Shown piece after piece: positions 46,818 to 58,428 of a DNA stretch of 64,000 nt. A program made the position numbers and the translations under genes. The notes beneath the pieces were generated by a model, which did no database searches, had not been told where the DNA came from, and worked only from the letters and a program-made list of their open reading frames with translations. The DNA comes from Ypsolopha sequella (Eukaryota > Arthropoda > Insecta > Lepidoptera > Ypsolophidae): assembly GCA_934047225.1 (NCBI GenBank), contig OW203986.1:11163221-11227220 (forward strand). The letters are read 5' to 3'. Within the stretch, counting starts at the first letter, position 1, and each line of letters opens with the position of its first letter.

Positions 46818-47234
46818 TTATAAATCCATGGGAGTGTCTGTTTGACGGCTACGAAACGGCCAAGCCACACTTCTTGACCAAGATGTAGGGCTTGTAGAGT
46901 TAGGCCTTGTAGAGTTAAGGGCTTGGCTGTACATGAGATCTGATAACTTTTTTACAGTGAAAGCATTATGAGCTTGTGAGTCAGTTACTAAGCGATTATA
47001 TTCAACTATAGCTGACTGTTGTGCTTTAATACTGCCAAAGTCAATATTAATAAGGTGAACCCCTATCAAACCAGTCACCTTCGAAAGTGCTACATAAGCC
47101 TGCCCACAAGAAAACGTCGATGACCCGATATCAATGAGAGCATTATTTAAACTTAGCTTTTCACTTTTATGGATAGTGATGTCATACGGGATACAGATCC
47201 AAAACTGCTCACGGTGGACAAATGCCGTCCACAT
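46818..47234 (-). mobile_element. Helitron helicase C-terminal remnant
   Basis: A 138-codon open frame includes DITIHKSEKLSLNNALIDIG, GQAYVALSKVTGL, VHLINIDFGSIKAQ and AIVEYNRL. These match the C-terminal helicase motifs of the Pif1-like domain in Helitron Rep/Hel proteins: the family normally has TINKSQG and ALSRVT where this copy has TIHKSEK and ALSKVT. Similarity ends near VTDSQ, and about 40 unrelated codons follow. The rest of the helicase and the Rep domain are absent upstream, so this is a 3' fragment. The altered KSQG motif supports inactivity. Confidence 0.8.
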
Positions 47235-47846
47235 AATTGATCTTGATGGATTATGTAAAGATTACAGGAAAAATACCGCGGTCAAGGTATTATTACGGTT
47301 TCTTACTCAAGAGGGTGTCGAATTGTTTGTCAGGCGCAAGAATTTTAGCGCCTTGTTTTTTGTCGCCTTAACCCCATTGTGGGGTGGGAGGTTGGAGGGT
47401 AAAATTGAATCTGCAAATCGTATCCGTCATACCAAATTTCAGATATCTAGGACTTTTGGAAGTTGGGAATATATTTTTTTAACAATACAGAACCGGACCC
47501 CCCTTAAGAGGGGTTGAAGGGTGAAAGTTACAGATTTCTTAATTTTCTTGTTGTTTGTGTGCTACTCATACCAAATTTCAGCTTTTTAGGACTTCAGGAA
47601 GTACCCTGGTTTTGATGATCATCAGTGAGTGAATGAGTGACGAAATCGACGTATTTTAGGTATTTAATAAGACTGCTTCCTACATCTTATCTTGAGAATT
47701 TGGTATCTCTAGTATTATCCAGACCAAAGCTATGAGGCAGTGGCGTGCATATAACTTTTTTCCGGAAAGGCACCCAGAAGATCAAATTTGAGAAAAAAAA
47801 TAGGTAAAAATTTAAATAACTCTTTGAAAAAAAAAGTTTGTGTAAA

Positions 47847-49131
47847 AATGTTCTTTATTCTTTATTCTTTATTGCAAATGAAACATTAAACATAATATTA
47901 AAAAAACTGTACAAAGGCGAGCTTATTTCTACTGAAATCTCTTCCAGCCAACCTGTGGGTGTGGTGAAATACAAAAATATGAAAAGGTAGTTAAAGTGTA
48001 CAACAAAATAACATTAATTTTTTTAAGGAATAATTAAATAGATAATTTTACAATAAGATAAATTAAACTATCTACTAAATTTCTAAATTAATATTTTAAT
48101 ATATAATTATATAAAAATACATATAACTATAAAGGGAAAAAAATATATATTTAAAGTTATAATATATACAAATATATTTATATACAACGTGTAACAGAAA
48201 CGTGTAACCATATTTGAAGAGCTTATTCAGTCAATGGTATAGAACAACTTTTACTATGGAGCCAAACATGATATCTCAAAAAAGAAATCTGCCCTTCCAT
48301 ACATTTCGGCCGAGCGGCGTTGCATTTTTCCATGAAACAGTAAAATATTTTTTTCGAGGCACAGCTTTTGTTCCATAGTAAAAGTTGTATCTCGATAAAA
48401 AATATTTACTGTTTCATAGAAAAATGCAATGCCGCTCGGCCGAAATTTTTATTTTTAATTATTTCTTTATTTATTTATTTACTTAAATGGTTAGTATTAC
48501 AGAAAAACTTAATTAGGCCTATCCTGGGGTTAGTAAAATACAAAAATAGAGAAAAAAAAATTTGGGACTAATAATACCCAAAGCAGGCTTCCGACACATT
48601 AACAGATTCTTTCTTAGACTGTAAAACTAACAACCTAGCACATAATGATAATTTCGAATATGTGTGCTCCGATACTAGAATTCTCCGTAACACGGAAGCA
48701 CTATGAAGTTATTTTCATAGTAGAAATGTATGGAAGGATAGATTTTTTTTGAGATTGCGGTGTTGGGTCCATAGTTAAAGTTGTTCTATACCATTGACTG
48801 AATAAGCTCTTCAAATATGGTTACACCTTTCTGTTACACGTTGTATATACACACATACAACAAAATACATAAAATAAAGGTATATAAAATTAAACAGATA
48901 ACCCAAAAATTCATAAATAAAAAATATTAAAAATTAAAGGACAGAAAGAAAGTGCTCTTTCAGTTTCTTTTTAAACGTAAACACAGAAGGACAATCTCTA
49001 ATGTGATTTTGGCAACTTATTCCACATACATGCAGCACGGGCCGTGAAGGAGTTATAATAGACTGTTTGATAATGTTCACTCTAGGGTAGACAGTCTCTA
49101 CCCTGGCGTCATACAAACTTTCTTTTATCAA
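47847..49131 (-). mobile_element. Non-LTR ORF2 3' end interrupted by a MITE
   Basis: 49131-48934 encodes RDCPSVFTFKKKLKEHFLSV then stop, the last ORF2 residues. The 3'UTR continues to an (AATAAAG)n-type tail at 47847-47876 (plus strand TTCTTTATTCTTTATT). MITE family T lies inside the 3'UTR. Confidence 0.65.
48181..48847. mobile_element. MITE family T, copy 2
   Basis: TATACAACGTGTAACAGAAA, then CATATTTGAAGAGCTTATTC at the left is repeated inverted at the right. It inserted into the 3'UTR of the minus-strand LINE tail at 47847-49131. Its middle (about 48447-48710) is unrelated to copy 1, so this copy seems to carry another insertion. Confidence 0.8.
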
Positions 49132-49198
49132 AGTGTTATTTAAATTTTTTCATTTTTTTTTTATTGTCAAACTTGACCAATCGTTTTGCGGTAGATCC

Positions 49199-49320
49199 AG
49201 GGCCGGCCCGTCCATATAGGCAAACTAGTATAGGTGACCGCCACAGAGTACCTTATTATCGACCGCCTACTAGGGCGCTCGTCCTTGGGGGCGGCAGGGT
49301 GAGGCCAGGACGAATTTTAA
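49199..49320 (+). repeat. Possible solo end of an hAT-type element
   Basis: CAGGGCCGGCCCGTCCATAT, AGGCAAACTAG and TAGGGCGCTCGTCCTTGGGG resemble the CAGGGCCGGCCC-type ends of hAT MITEs. No matching right end was found. Confidence 0.35.
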
Positions 49321-49690
49321 TAGCCTCGTACCCACTAGATCCAGAGACACGAAGGGTTGGCAATTGGCAAGCCCTGGTGTGATACGTGCCCTCACGCTCG
49401 CCACGTCTTCTTACGAAAAGATAACCTATCGTAGCCGATAAGTCTACCTGCGCTAAGCGGAGAAAGAGAATAAGTGACGCAAGTACTTGACCCTCCCCCC
49501 CCCCTGTCTCAAGTGGAAGGCCGTCGCGTCACGCGGTGCAGATTCGGGTCACATGAACAAGATTTATGGTGTTATTAGGATTCCTAACTTTATGCCAGTC
49601 AACCAGGATATTCTACTCTTGCGTGCGATGACGTTAATTTTTAATAAGTCATACGAATATAATTTGATTATTTCACCAATACTATCAAGT

Positions 49691-49762
49691 GGCCTCTTGG
49701 TCTAGGGGTATGATTCCTGCTTTGGGTGCAGGAGGTCCCGGGTTCAAATCCCGGAGGGGCCC
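49691..49762 (+). tRNA. tRNA-Pro (anticodon UGG)
   Basis: A complete 72-nt cloverleaf. The acceptor stem GGCCTCT pairs with AGGGGCC with one T-G wobble. The D arm contains TGGTCTAGGGGTA. The anticodon stem CCTGC/GCAGG encloses the loop TTTGGGT (anticodon TGG, proline). The T arm is CCCGG-GTTCAAAT-CCCGG and the discriminator is C. There is no intron and no encoded CCA. A run of seven T begins 3 nt downstream and would act as the Pol III terminator. The A box and B box are intact, so this is very probably functional, unlike the tRNA-like SINE heads elsewhere in the window. Confidence 0.95.
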
Positions 49763-50769
49763 TCTTTTTTTATGAGTCTTTTAATTTTTACAAAATAGCT
49801 CACTTATATGTAGCTACACAACATAACTAATATCAAGAATTTGACAGAAAAATCTTAATAGGTATCTGAAGAAGCATTACTCGTACATAACACAATTACA
49901 TATAATTTTAATTTTTGGATTGACGTTACACATATGTTAGGGTTTTATTAAGTTATTTATCTGTTTGTACTTAAAATAATATCGATAATAAACAATAATT
50001 CACTGTTTCATGAAAATTTCTTGTTATATTTTCAGCGCCATCTATTAACATGTTATAACACTGATACGATACTGCGGCCTTGCTTTACGAACAGTTTGAT
50101 AATTTGATAGCTATACTGCCATCTATACAAAAAGTTATAGAACTACTAACTATAAACCATAGACAAACCAAACGCTTAGAAATCATAGACAAGAAGAATT
50201 GTTTTTTACCGTGCCATAGACAATTTGTATTGACCGGAAACAGCTGTTGCTGTTTTGCTTTCCTCTCGCTCGCAGATAACTTCACATCAGCCAGTAAGAA
50301 ATTGTTGTTTGCTAAAGGTAGTCGCGTTTGTTAATTCGGTCGTTCAGATTTTGTTGACAAATAATCTTTATTGACAAGTGATTTATTTTGGCCAAAAATA
50401 CTACAATCAGTTTATGTGAACATATAACTTTCCTAAGGATACAGCCAACAAACGCTCTGTTTGGAAATTCAGTGTGTGCAAACGATCCCTTTCACAAAGA
50501 AATATCGGAGACTGGGACCTTCATTGTTTTCTCTGTGCGCATTTCACAAGAAAATTATAAGCAGTATTGCACTACGTAAGTACCTACCACGTAACTTTAA
50601 TTGTAATTATTATCTTGAAGCACGAACCTTAATATAGCAAAAGGAAAGGTTATTGATTTGATTCAAGTGCGACGGATTTTTTTTATTACACTCTCGTCGA
50701 GAAACGAAACCAGTTCAACCTGTCGGTTGATGGAGACTAATTTGAGTATTATATTGTAACCTTTGCTAA
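49763..50769. other. Repeat-poor region downstream of tRNA-Pro
   Basis: Contains GCGCCATCTATTAACATG at 50036, an initiator-like TTCAGATT near 50345 and a strong plus-strand donor ACTAC|GTAAGTACC at 50577. It may be a promoter and first exon of a gene lying outside the recognisable set; no protein is recognised. Confidence 0.25.
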
Positions 50770-51600
50770 TTTGTAAATTAAATTCTTTGTTTCCACCCAT
50801 TTTACACTATTTTGGATTGGGGTGTAGATATGGGGGCACTATAGGAAAATGGATTGTGCTCCCACAACAAGACAAGACAAGACAAATACTCTTTATTATG
50901 CACCATATAAAAGAAAACTTAAGGTAGAAAAACAAGATAAAGATAGATAACAAAATTGGCAGTCTTATCGCTAAAAGCGATTTCTTCCAGACAATCTTTG
51001 GGTGGAAATGAAGCCAAGGATATAAATCGTAAAGGCGGTGTACATCAAAATAAATAATAGACAATTTAATAAGTGTTAACTTACTATATTATATGTACTA
51101 ATAATACTTAAATATGATGAAACATAAAATAAACTAATATATATCTACAAATATATTATAAATACAAAAATAATGTAGTACACAACATTATCCTTTTTTG
51201 TGTTTATAGTGTTGTAATGAAACAAAAGCTTCTAAGGTTTATGTTACATAGAAAAAGGTAGTTTTTTATTTGTACATTCTAAAATAACATTTTATTATAA
51301 ATTAAATTCTTTTGTTTCCATCCATTTTACATTACTTTGGGTTGGGGTGTAGATAAGGGGGTACTATGGGTAAGAAGACCTCTAGTGCCTTGGGTACTCA
51401 GACATATTAAGATACCTATATTAAGAGAAGCGGAAGATTTGAGGAGGGAATGCAACTGGGACAATAGGATACCAAAGCTCCAAGCAATGGGAATTGGATG
51501 GAATAGCTCCAACTGGAGAGGCGACCATCCGCCTGTGCCCAGCAGGCGTCCCACCTCTAAATCATCAATCATCATCATGGGAAAGACCCTATTTAGAAAT
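50770..51600 (+). repeat. Diverged direct repeats around a LINE-like tail
   Basis: The left (50770-50845) and right (51298-51372) blocks share GTTTCCACCCATTTTACA and GGATTGGGGTGTAGATA with roughly one difference per ten bases. Between them, 50868-51130 looks like a minus-strand LINE 3'UTR with a (CTTGT)n tail (plus strand ACAAGACAAGACAAG). 51372-51600 is a longer part of the repeated unit, with no recognised protein. Confidence 0.4.
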
Positions 51601-52741
51601 CTCATTTCAACTGTTTCCTAGAATAGCCCTTTCCCCGCGATCGTGCCCCCTTATCGACCGACGATCATATCTTTCGTCCAAGTATCTTATATGCGATGAA
51701 TTGTTTCAATTCACATAAATTATAACATTGAAACCATGCAGTTAGTTTGCACTACCAATAAGCTCTGTCCTCCTAAAGATTTTCATTTATGCATGGCTGT
51801 ACTTGTCAGATTGAATGACTTCATTCATTGACTGCTTTAAAAGTTGTGGTGGGGTATAGTGTGAACAACTGTATAAACCAATTTAAATGCCAACTGCTGC
51901 AATTGGGACATTATAATTAAAATTATTAAAGACATTTTGTTAGTATTCACTAATTTCAACTAGAAAAAATAAATATATGCTTAGCAAAGTACGTTATCAT
52001 AAAATCAATTGCAATCACAATTCATTGATATCTTTCAAGCGTGGGTCAATTATTTAAAAAAATTAAACAATAAATCTGTTTGTTCCAATTTCATTGTAAA
52101 CAGCATTATAAAATGAACATCTGAACAAATCTGAATAGAAATAATAAAACTTAAACAATCAACACAATTTGCCACAATAAAAATCAACAAAAGTCAAACT
52201 CCCAAACTGACAGTACTATATAACATCAACTCTGCTTGGTGTGCCAAAGTTCCAGCTTATTTTTGGCAATTGAATCAGGTAATGGCAGTAATTTATCATT
52301 GGAAATAATTTTTAGTTGGCGAGTTTACAAAGGCTGTGCATTTCAGCTCCACTCCCGATCAAATATGATATTGACAAATCTTCCTGCAAAGTCAAATAGA
52401 CAAAAATGGTGCTGTAATGCATTAGAGTTAGTGTTCAAATAGCGGAGCTAAAATGTAGCCTTTGTAAACTTGCATCCTGGCGATACATCTAAGGTTGTTT
52501 TGGCTGAAGAATCTTTGTGGGGCATAAAAAGATGCAATGTGTACATAATTTAATTTGACAAAGATAAATTTTAAATGTTGATAAAGTTTTGGAGCTCTCC
52601 TCAAGAAGATTCTTAATTAAAGATATGTTGGCAAGTTATTCTAAGTAACCACTTATTTTAATTAAACTATGAAATTTTATTTTCACCTTACTGAAGGTCT
52701 TTGTCTACTAAAGATCTTATATAAAATTTCTAATTAAAATC

Positions 52742-53000
52742 AAACCACCTGTGTAGTCTAGTGGTTCGAGTTCTTGCCCACTAATCCAGAGGGCAAAGGT
52801 TCAAATTCTGTAGAAGCGTATTTGTGTTCGGTCTGCAGGTTTTGGAAGGCACATTATGCTGTGAGTCCATATTATTGCCCAAAATACAGCTATAGGGCTC
52901 ACCATCTGTCATGCTGGGACGTAATAATCTTTGGTGAAACCTAGGTGTACGAATGTGGACTAAGACTTCACAATTCATGTCGTGACGATGTATGAAATCA
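52742..53000 (+). mobile_element. tRNA-derived SINE, head type B
   Basis: The head GTGTAGTCTAGTGGTTCGAG with B box GGTTCAAATTC is followed by TGTGTTCGGTC, GGGCTCACCA, GCTGGGACGTAATAATC and the ending CATGTCGTGACGATGTATGA. Same body and tail as 29462-29740. Confidence 0.75.
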
Positions 53001-53025
53001 TTTAAAAACAAGTAGTTTACTTGAA

Positions 53026-53871
53026 TATACAGTATGTCCCAAAAGTCAATGTCATCACTTGGAGGATTGATAGGCCAGCTCATGACTGACCAGGATATCA
53101 AAATATAACCTCCATAAAAAAATTAAAGTATTCGAGTTATTAATACTATTATGAATTTCATGAATTTCGAAAACTTAAGTTTTTCGAGTGCCAAAGCTAC
53201 ACAATTCTAAGGTCAACGAAAAAAATAATTTTGCCCGATTCATGAGTTTTATTTTTTATAATTACCTAACTAGTTTTAAGCTGTTTAAAATAATAGCTCA
53301 ATAAATATAGTTTTTGAAATGGAATAACAATGTCTATGTTTTACTTCGTAGAATGAAAGAGTGGCTTGCAGTGACGCTATTTGACGCGCGTTAGACTAAG
53401 ATTTTAAATGTTTACCTTCAGATAGAAAAATAAACGTTTTTGTCCGATTCATAATTACTTAGCAAACTTCGATACCTCATCCTGAAAAATAACTGTACCT
53501 AACATGGTACAGTTGTTTAAAATAATGGCTTATTCAATTAATTTTTAAAATGTTGTTACAGTTTCTGTTTTGCTTTCGAAAAAAGATTATTACTGCATAA
53601 ATACAGATATTACTGCAAAAGGAGCTGCGTTTTTCATTTTCAATAAGTAAGAGTTAGACCGAAAGAGTGGCTTGCAGTGAATCTATTTGACGTATTTGTT
53701 TACGTAACGAAAGTTTTAACCTCAGGATTTGGAATAATGTAAAAAATTAAAATGTCAAAAAATTTGTCAAGTTACATTTTTACTGAGGGTCATTATTTAT
53801 ATTCTGATTAGTCATGTGCTGGCTATGAGCCTTCCAATTGATGACGTTGACTTTTGGGACATTCTGTATAA
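53026..53871. mobile_element. MITE with TIR CAGTATGTCCCAAAAGTCAA
   Basis: The left TATACAGTATGTCCCAAAAG and the right CTTTTGGGACATTCTGTATA are inverted, with similarity over about 70 bp. The interior has two diverged copies of GAAAGAGTGGCTTGCAGTGA, 300 bp apart, implying an old internal duplication. No transposase. Confidence 0.8.
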
Positions 53872-54848
53872 TAAAATAATATACAAAATATAAAAATAAT
53901 AAAAGATGATAAATTTGCTAGCGTCTCAAGCGTTTTGGCTCTACAGCCAATGTTTACAGCTATTATAAAACTAAATCCCAAATACTTGGGATAGCATTTT
54001 TTGTTAACTTGGTCCAACCCAGATTGACTTTGTTTATACTATGATGCAGGGGTTGTTCCCATCTTCTCCATAGGGTACCATACATAATTATCTACAAGCA
54101 AATAACTATATAGATTGGTTCAACCAATGTGGCAGTACTGATAGATACTGTGATATCATTTATATTATGAAATCCAGACAACAGCTGCATCTAATCCCAG
54201 CTAATGCACCTATGGCTTTCAAATACAGAATTTACATCCTTACTCTCCACACTGAAGACAGAAATTTCTATGCAAGTTTCATGCAATAAATCTTGCAAAC
54301 TTGTTTCACAAATGAAATCTAAAATAAAGCTTTCAATGCCGAAGCCCAGTAATAAATAAATCTTTAATCATAAGGCACGTAACATACCTAATCAACACGT
54401 GCGTAAGTCGACAAATCTTCTTCCGCTTGCACTGCACCATCAGCTCCAAGGCCAAACATACGTGTATTTACTTTGTTCCATGTCGTGTACGTATGCATGA
54501 TTCACTGCCAATGCGTGCGAATTAGGATTTCAACGAGCAACGTTTCAATGCGCGTAACATTTGCACGCTAAATAGATATGCATGTGGGTCACTTGTGCTT
54601 CCGCCTCGGCCGCGTGCAATGTGCTCTCTTGCCAGCTATTTGCTCTTTGCAAAAAACAAAGAGCGTATCGAATACCTCATTTAATCTCCGAGTAAACACA
54701 TTACACCCGGTTAAATAAATCTGAACGGTTATTGAACTAGAGATCAATGAAGCTCATCTTGTTTGCTTCAAAATCCATCCAATATTCTAAACGAGCAATA
54801 TATGTATATATTTGTAATCGGGTTCTAGGAACTTTTAGTTATAAGTAT
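53872..54848. other. No gene recognised
   Basis: 54400-54680 is CG-richer with several CACGTG/GCGTGC words and no repeat-family match. Possibly regulatory; no coding evidence. Confidence 0.3.
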
Positions 54849-56254
54849 AAAAACCGGTCAAGTGCGATTCAGACTCGCGTACCTAGGGTTCCGTATCTTG
54901 GATGAAAAATTTAATTTTAATTTTTTTTGTGACTTTCTCAACCGCTATATTTTTCCTGTAATCTTTACGTAAACACGTATTACCATGATTTTTTTCACAT
55001 TTTTCGGTCCACCAGTTTTGGAGATAAGGGGGTACATATATTTTTTGTAGTTTTCCGTGGATTTCTCGAAGTAGATGCAAGTTATATTAACTAGACTATA
55101 TATTTTTACAATAAGCTTTTTATACCTACAATTTGATACCCATGTCAAGAACCGACGGCTTTTGTTGGATATGTCATTACTTCATGATATTCTTAGTGGC
55201 AATATCGATTGTAGCTCCTTGGTTGCAGAGATAAACTATAAAGTCACAGAGCGCCGAACTCGTCATTCCGAGAAATTTCTGTTTAGCGTCCCCCGAGTAA
55301 ACACCAACTATGCTCAAAATTCCCCAATACTAAGTATTCTTTCAAATTATAATAAAAAGTGTCATAACATTGATCCTTTTGATTGTACTAAACATACCTT
55401 CAAAAGGCGAATTCTAAAAACACTTTCTCTTACAAGGTAGTCTCTTATTCATTTTATACTTTTATTCTAAATATTTATTCATTTCTTATTTATTATAACA
55501 CATTTATTTATATATTATAGTCTATTTACACATGTTTTGATATATATGTATATATATTTTTATTTACATATACATAGATACATACCTATATATGTGTGCT
55601 CATGATTTTGTTAAGCGATGAAACCTAAATCTCTAGATTAGATAAGTCACCCGTGTATGTTTTTGTTTAATTATTATTGTTAACTGTATTTACGGTGGAT
55701 TTCTGTCACTGGCGATATTTACTGTACTCCTTTTTTCTGTATTATCATCAAAACTGTATGTGCTGTTGAAGTCCCAAATAAAATAAAATAATAAAAAATA
55801 AAATGTTGTATTTTTATAAAATATGTTTTTATTTATTATATGTTTTTATATTTCTCATTTGTGCTCAACTTTTTTAGTTATATACTTATCCTATAATTGG
55901 CCAGTTATAATCTGTAATCTAAATTTTTTTCATATTTTACAGCCCACCAGTTTCGGAGATAAGGGGGGGGGCATACATTTTTTGTTGTTTTTCAAAGACT
56001 TCTCGAAGCCATTATATTTCTAGGATATTTTTTATTTTTGTCTGTTTTGTTTTGGAAATATTGTGTACAATTTCAAATGTTTCAAATTTATTTTTATACC
56101 TTGTTACGTTGCCAAATTAATGCTATTTTTGTGCCAAATTTAAAGTCTTTAACAGTGCTAAAGTTATGAGGCTGTGACATACGGACGGACGGACAACGGA
56201 GTCTCATCATAAAGGTTCCTTTTGTACCTTTTAGGTATTACGGAACCCTAAAAA
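54849..56254 (+). repeat. CCGGCC-family repeat with nested LINE tail
   Basis: Left end AAACCGGTCAAGTGCGATTC; right end ACATACGGACGGACGGACAA, CGGAGTCTCATCATAAAGG, TATTACGGAACCCTAAAAA. The same body is seen at 13662-14185 and is split here at 55145-55800. Confidence 0.72.
55145..55800 (+). mobile_element. Nested non-LTR ORF2 3' end
   Basis: The plus strand encodes NRRLLLDMSLLHDILSGNID, RTRHSEKFLFSVPRVNTNYA, QNSPILSILSNYN and a stop at 55438. This resembles the reverse-transcriptase C-terminus of jockey-like elements. An A/T-rich 3'UTR ends in (AAATA)n. 5'-truncated. Confidence 0.68.
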
Positions 56255-56371
56255 ATGAAAAGTGAAGTACACATTATGTTGTCAAACATTTGAAATATCA
56301 TAATTTTATTGCATCATATTGTTGTAATTATTGATGTAAATTTCCGCTTATATTTGTGCACGAAATTTAAT

Positions 56372-56764
56372 TTTCAATGCATGTGCTCGTAAAGGCCCAC
56401 TTTTTATGCATCAAAACCGAACAGAAAGTCGATTATTTTGCCCTAGGGCTTTATTATTATTATTTTTTTTAATTTATTTACAATGGTTGGCTAACCTGCA
56501 ACCTTTCCTATGTACCATAAATGTCATACTTTTTTTTCTACTGTTTAACGGCTCTGGATACAGTCCTTTCGAGCCAATTACAATTTAAAGTTCACAAAAT
56601 TATATTTGTTTTATTTCCTCACACTATGCATTGAAAAACGTAGTATGATACACGGGCGTAAGAGCAATAAATTACTCGGTTACGTTTAAAACACTCGCTA
56701 CGCTCGTGTTTTAAATCGTCCTCGTAATTTATTCCTTTGCGCCCTTGTAGCATAAACTACTATT
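56372..56764 (+). repeat. Repeat family R413, copy lacking left end
   Basis: Matches the 42731-43143 copy from ATGTGCTCGTAAAGGCCC to the right end TAAACTACTATT. It includes the intact internal near-palindrome ACACTCGCTACGCTCGTGT. Confidence 0.7.
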
Positions 56765-56890
56765 AAATGCATATTTAAATGCATGTATGTTTTATAGTTA
56801 TGTTATGTAACCAATCATTAACCAAAGTGAGATATATTTCGGGCCCTATTCTGGGTCCGGTATCAGTCACAATATTTATATTATACCTAC

Positions 56891-56915
56891 ACATATATAT
56901 ATATATATATATATA
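56891..56915 (+). repeat. (AT)n microsatellite
   Basis: Alternating AT tract of about 23 bp. Confidence 0.9.
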
Positions 56916-57096
56916 ATATCTAAATAAAAACTACATTTAAATAATAATCGGGTTCTAGAATACAGCTCAAAGGATTTCGATGAAATTAACGGTTTCAGGA
57001 AAATCGATCTAACTAGGTCTCATTTCTGTGGAAAGTCGTTTTCTGCGAGTTTTCACGAGCAAATCACCTGTATCGATCGATCTTCTTGACTTCTTA

Positions 57097-57166
57097 CAAG
57101 ATTGGCTCAGTTGGTAGAGCGTCTGCTCGACGCGCAAGAGGTCCCTGGTTCAAATCAAGCCGAAGT
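57097..57166 (+). pseudogene. Degenerate tRNA-like sequence (Val-type anticodon GAC)
   Basis: The D arm GCTCAGTTGGTAGAGC is perfect and the B box is GGTTCAAATC. The anticodon loop reads TCGACGC, but the anticodon stem has a mismatch, the T stem has two mismatches and the acceptor ends do not pair. A T-rich stretch follows. It is either a decayed tRNA gene or the head of a tRNA-derived SINE; function is unlikely. Confidence 0.6.
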
Positions 57167-57951
57167 AAAAGTGTTTTCTTTTTTTTTCTCGTTTCCTATT
57201 TATTTCCCCGAAGATTTGTACGTTTTTTCTTTTTTTTTTTACATACGTATTTTTCCCCAAAGTATGTTCATTATTTATTTATTTTATTTATTTAATTTTA
57301 TTAAAAAAAACATTATATAGGTACATAAGAGTGTATCAGAAACCTTTTGAGGTTTTTATGTACACTCAGTTTCAAGATTCGTCTAATAACATTATTTCAA
57401 CTGACTGTCTCCTAGCTACGGTCGCCCATGTACTTACAGTACTCCCAAACATATAATGCGCATACAAATCTTCGCCACTGTTCGGCAAAGTTCGTATTTC
57501 CTTACACTTTCTATATACAATCAATGAGGTCACGTGGTACGTCCGGTCGTTTGGCTATAGATTTCTATGCTCATTATATCTTTGGGAGTCTGAAGTAGTC
57601 TTGCTTGACCAAGAAAACTGTTAATTCACTTATTTAAACAAAACTGGATCGAGCATCACGTTCATACACTAACGTACATTTAATTAGTATTAATTGACTT
57701 GTACTTGAATAGGTTACCTTGTTGTTTGAATGAGACACAGTACTAATTTCTCAAATATTTTGTTATTGCGTTGTTCAAGAAACAATGCCAATGACATAAG
57801 CCTAACTGTACAGCCACATTCTCCCTCACAATATCTTTTGCATAAGTTCTTTGTGTCTGGAAGTAGGTAACTTTCATAGCATTATGTCGCTCTCTAGTTT
57901 GAACTTAGCGTCCATAGAATGAATTTAAAGTAAAGTTATATGACACGGATC

Positions 57952-58005
57952 TTATCACTGTTGAATACATTGGGACACGAGTCCCAATGTATTCAACAGT
58001 GATAA
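57952..58005. repeat. Perfect 25-bp hairpin
   Basis: The arms 57952-57976 and 57981-58005 are exact inverse complements (TTATCACTGTTGAATACATT, GGGAC) around a 4-nt loop ACGA. It abuts dispersed repeat B, which starts GAGTGTCCCAATG. Confidence 0.95.
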
Positions 58006-58017
58006 AACTTAATATTT

Positions 58018-58428
58018 TGGCATGAGTGTCCCAATGTCTAATTATGTTCAGTGGTACACAATACTTTATCTACGACCATCAAAAATATCCTCTTTGTTTA
58101 TAATATTTTCAACTAACTATTTCACGAAAAATAAGAAGAACAACATTCCTTCGTAACCCTCGGGTGCGTCGTCTCGGTAATGCGGCTAGAAGGCCAATCA
58201 GGATAAAGGGGGCGTGTCTTCATAAATAAGGTCGGGACTTATTTCGTGTCTCTGTTGTTGATTGGAGCCCTAGCGGTTTTATAATAAATTGGACCAATCG
58301 CAGCGCAGAATCGCGGTTTTATAATGTAATATTATATATGTATTATATTAATAGATAAACAATCTAGGTACTAACAAAACTGCTTTTGATGTTGCAATTG
58401 CCTTATTGCAGTATGGGAGTAGATAATA
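58018..58428 (+). repeat. Dispersed repeat B, copy 2
   Basis: Homologous to 17884-18212 with an insertion near 58090-58190. It begins 12 bp after a perfect 25-bp hairpin that also contains the words GTCCCAATG. Confidence 0.7.

Noticed and set aside
46818..47234. Cellular Pif1 helicase gene
   Set aside because: Only the C-terminal motifs typical of Helitron helicases are present, with no upstream Walker motifs and unrelated sequence appended.
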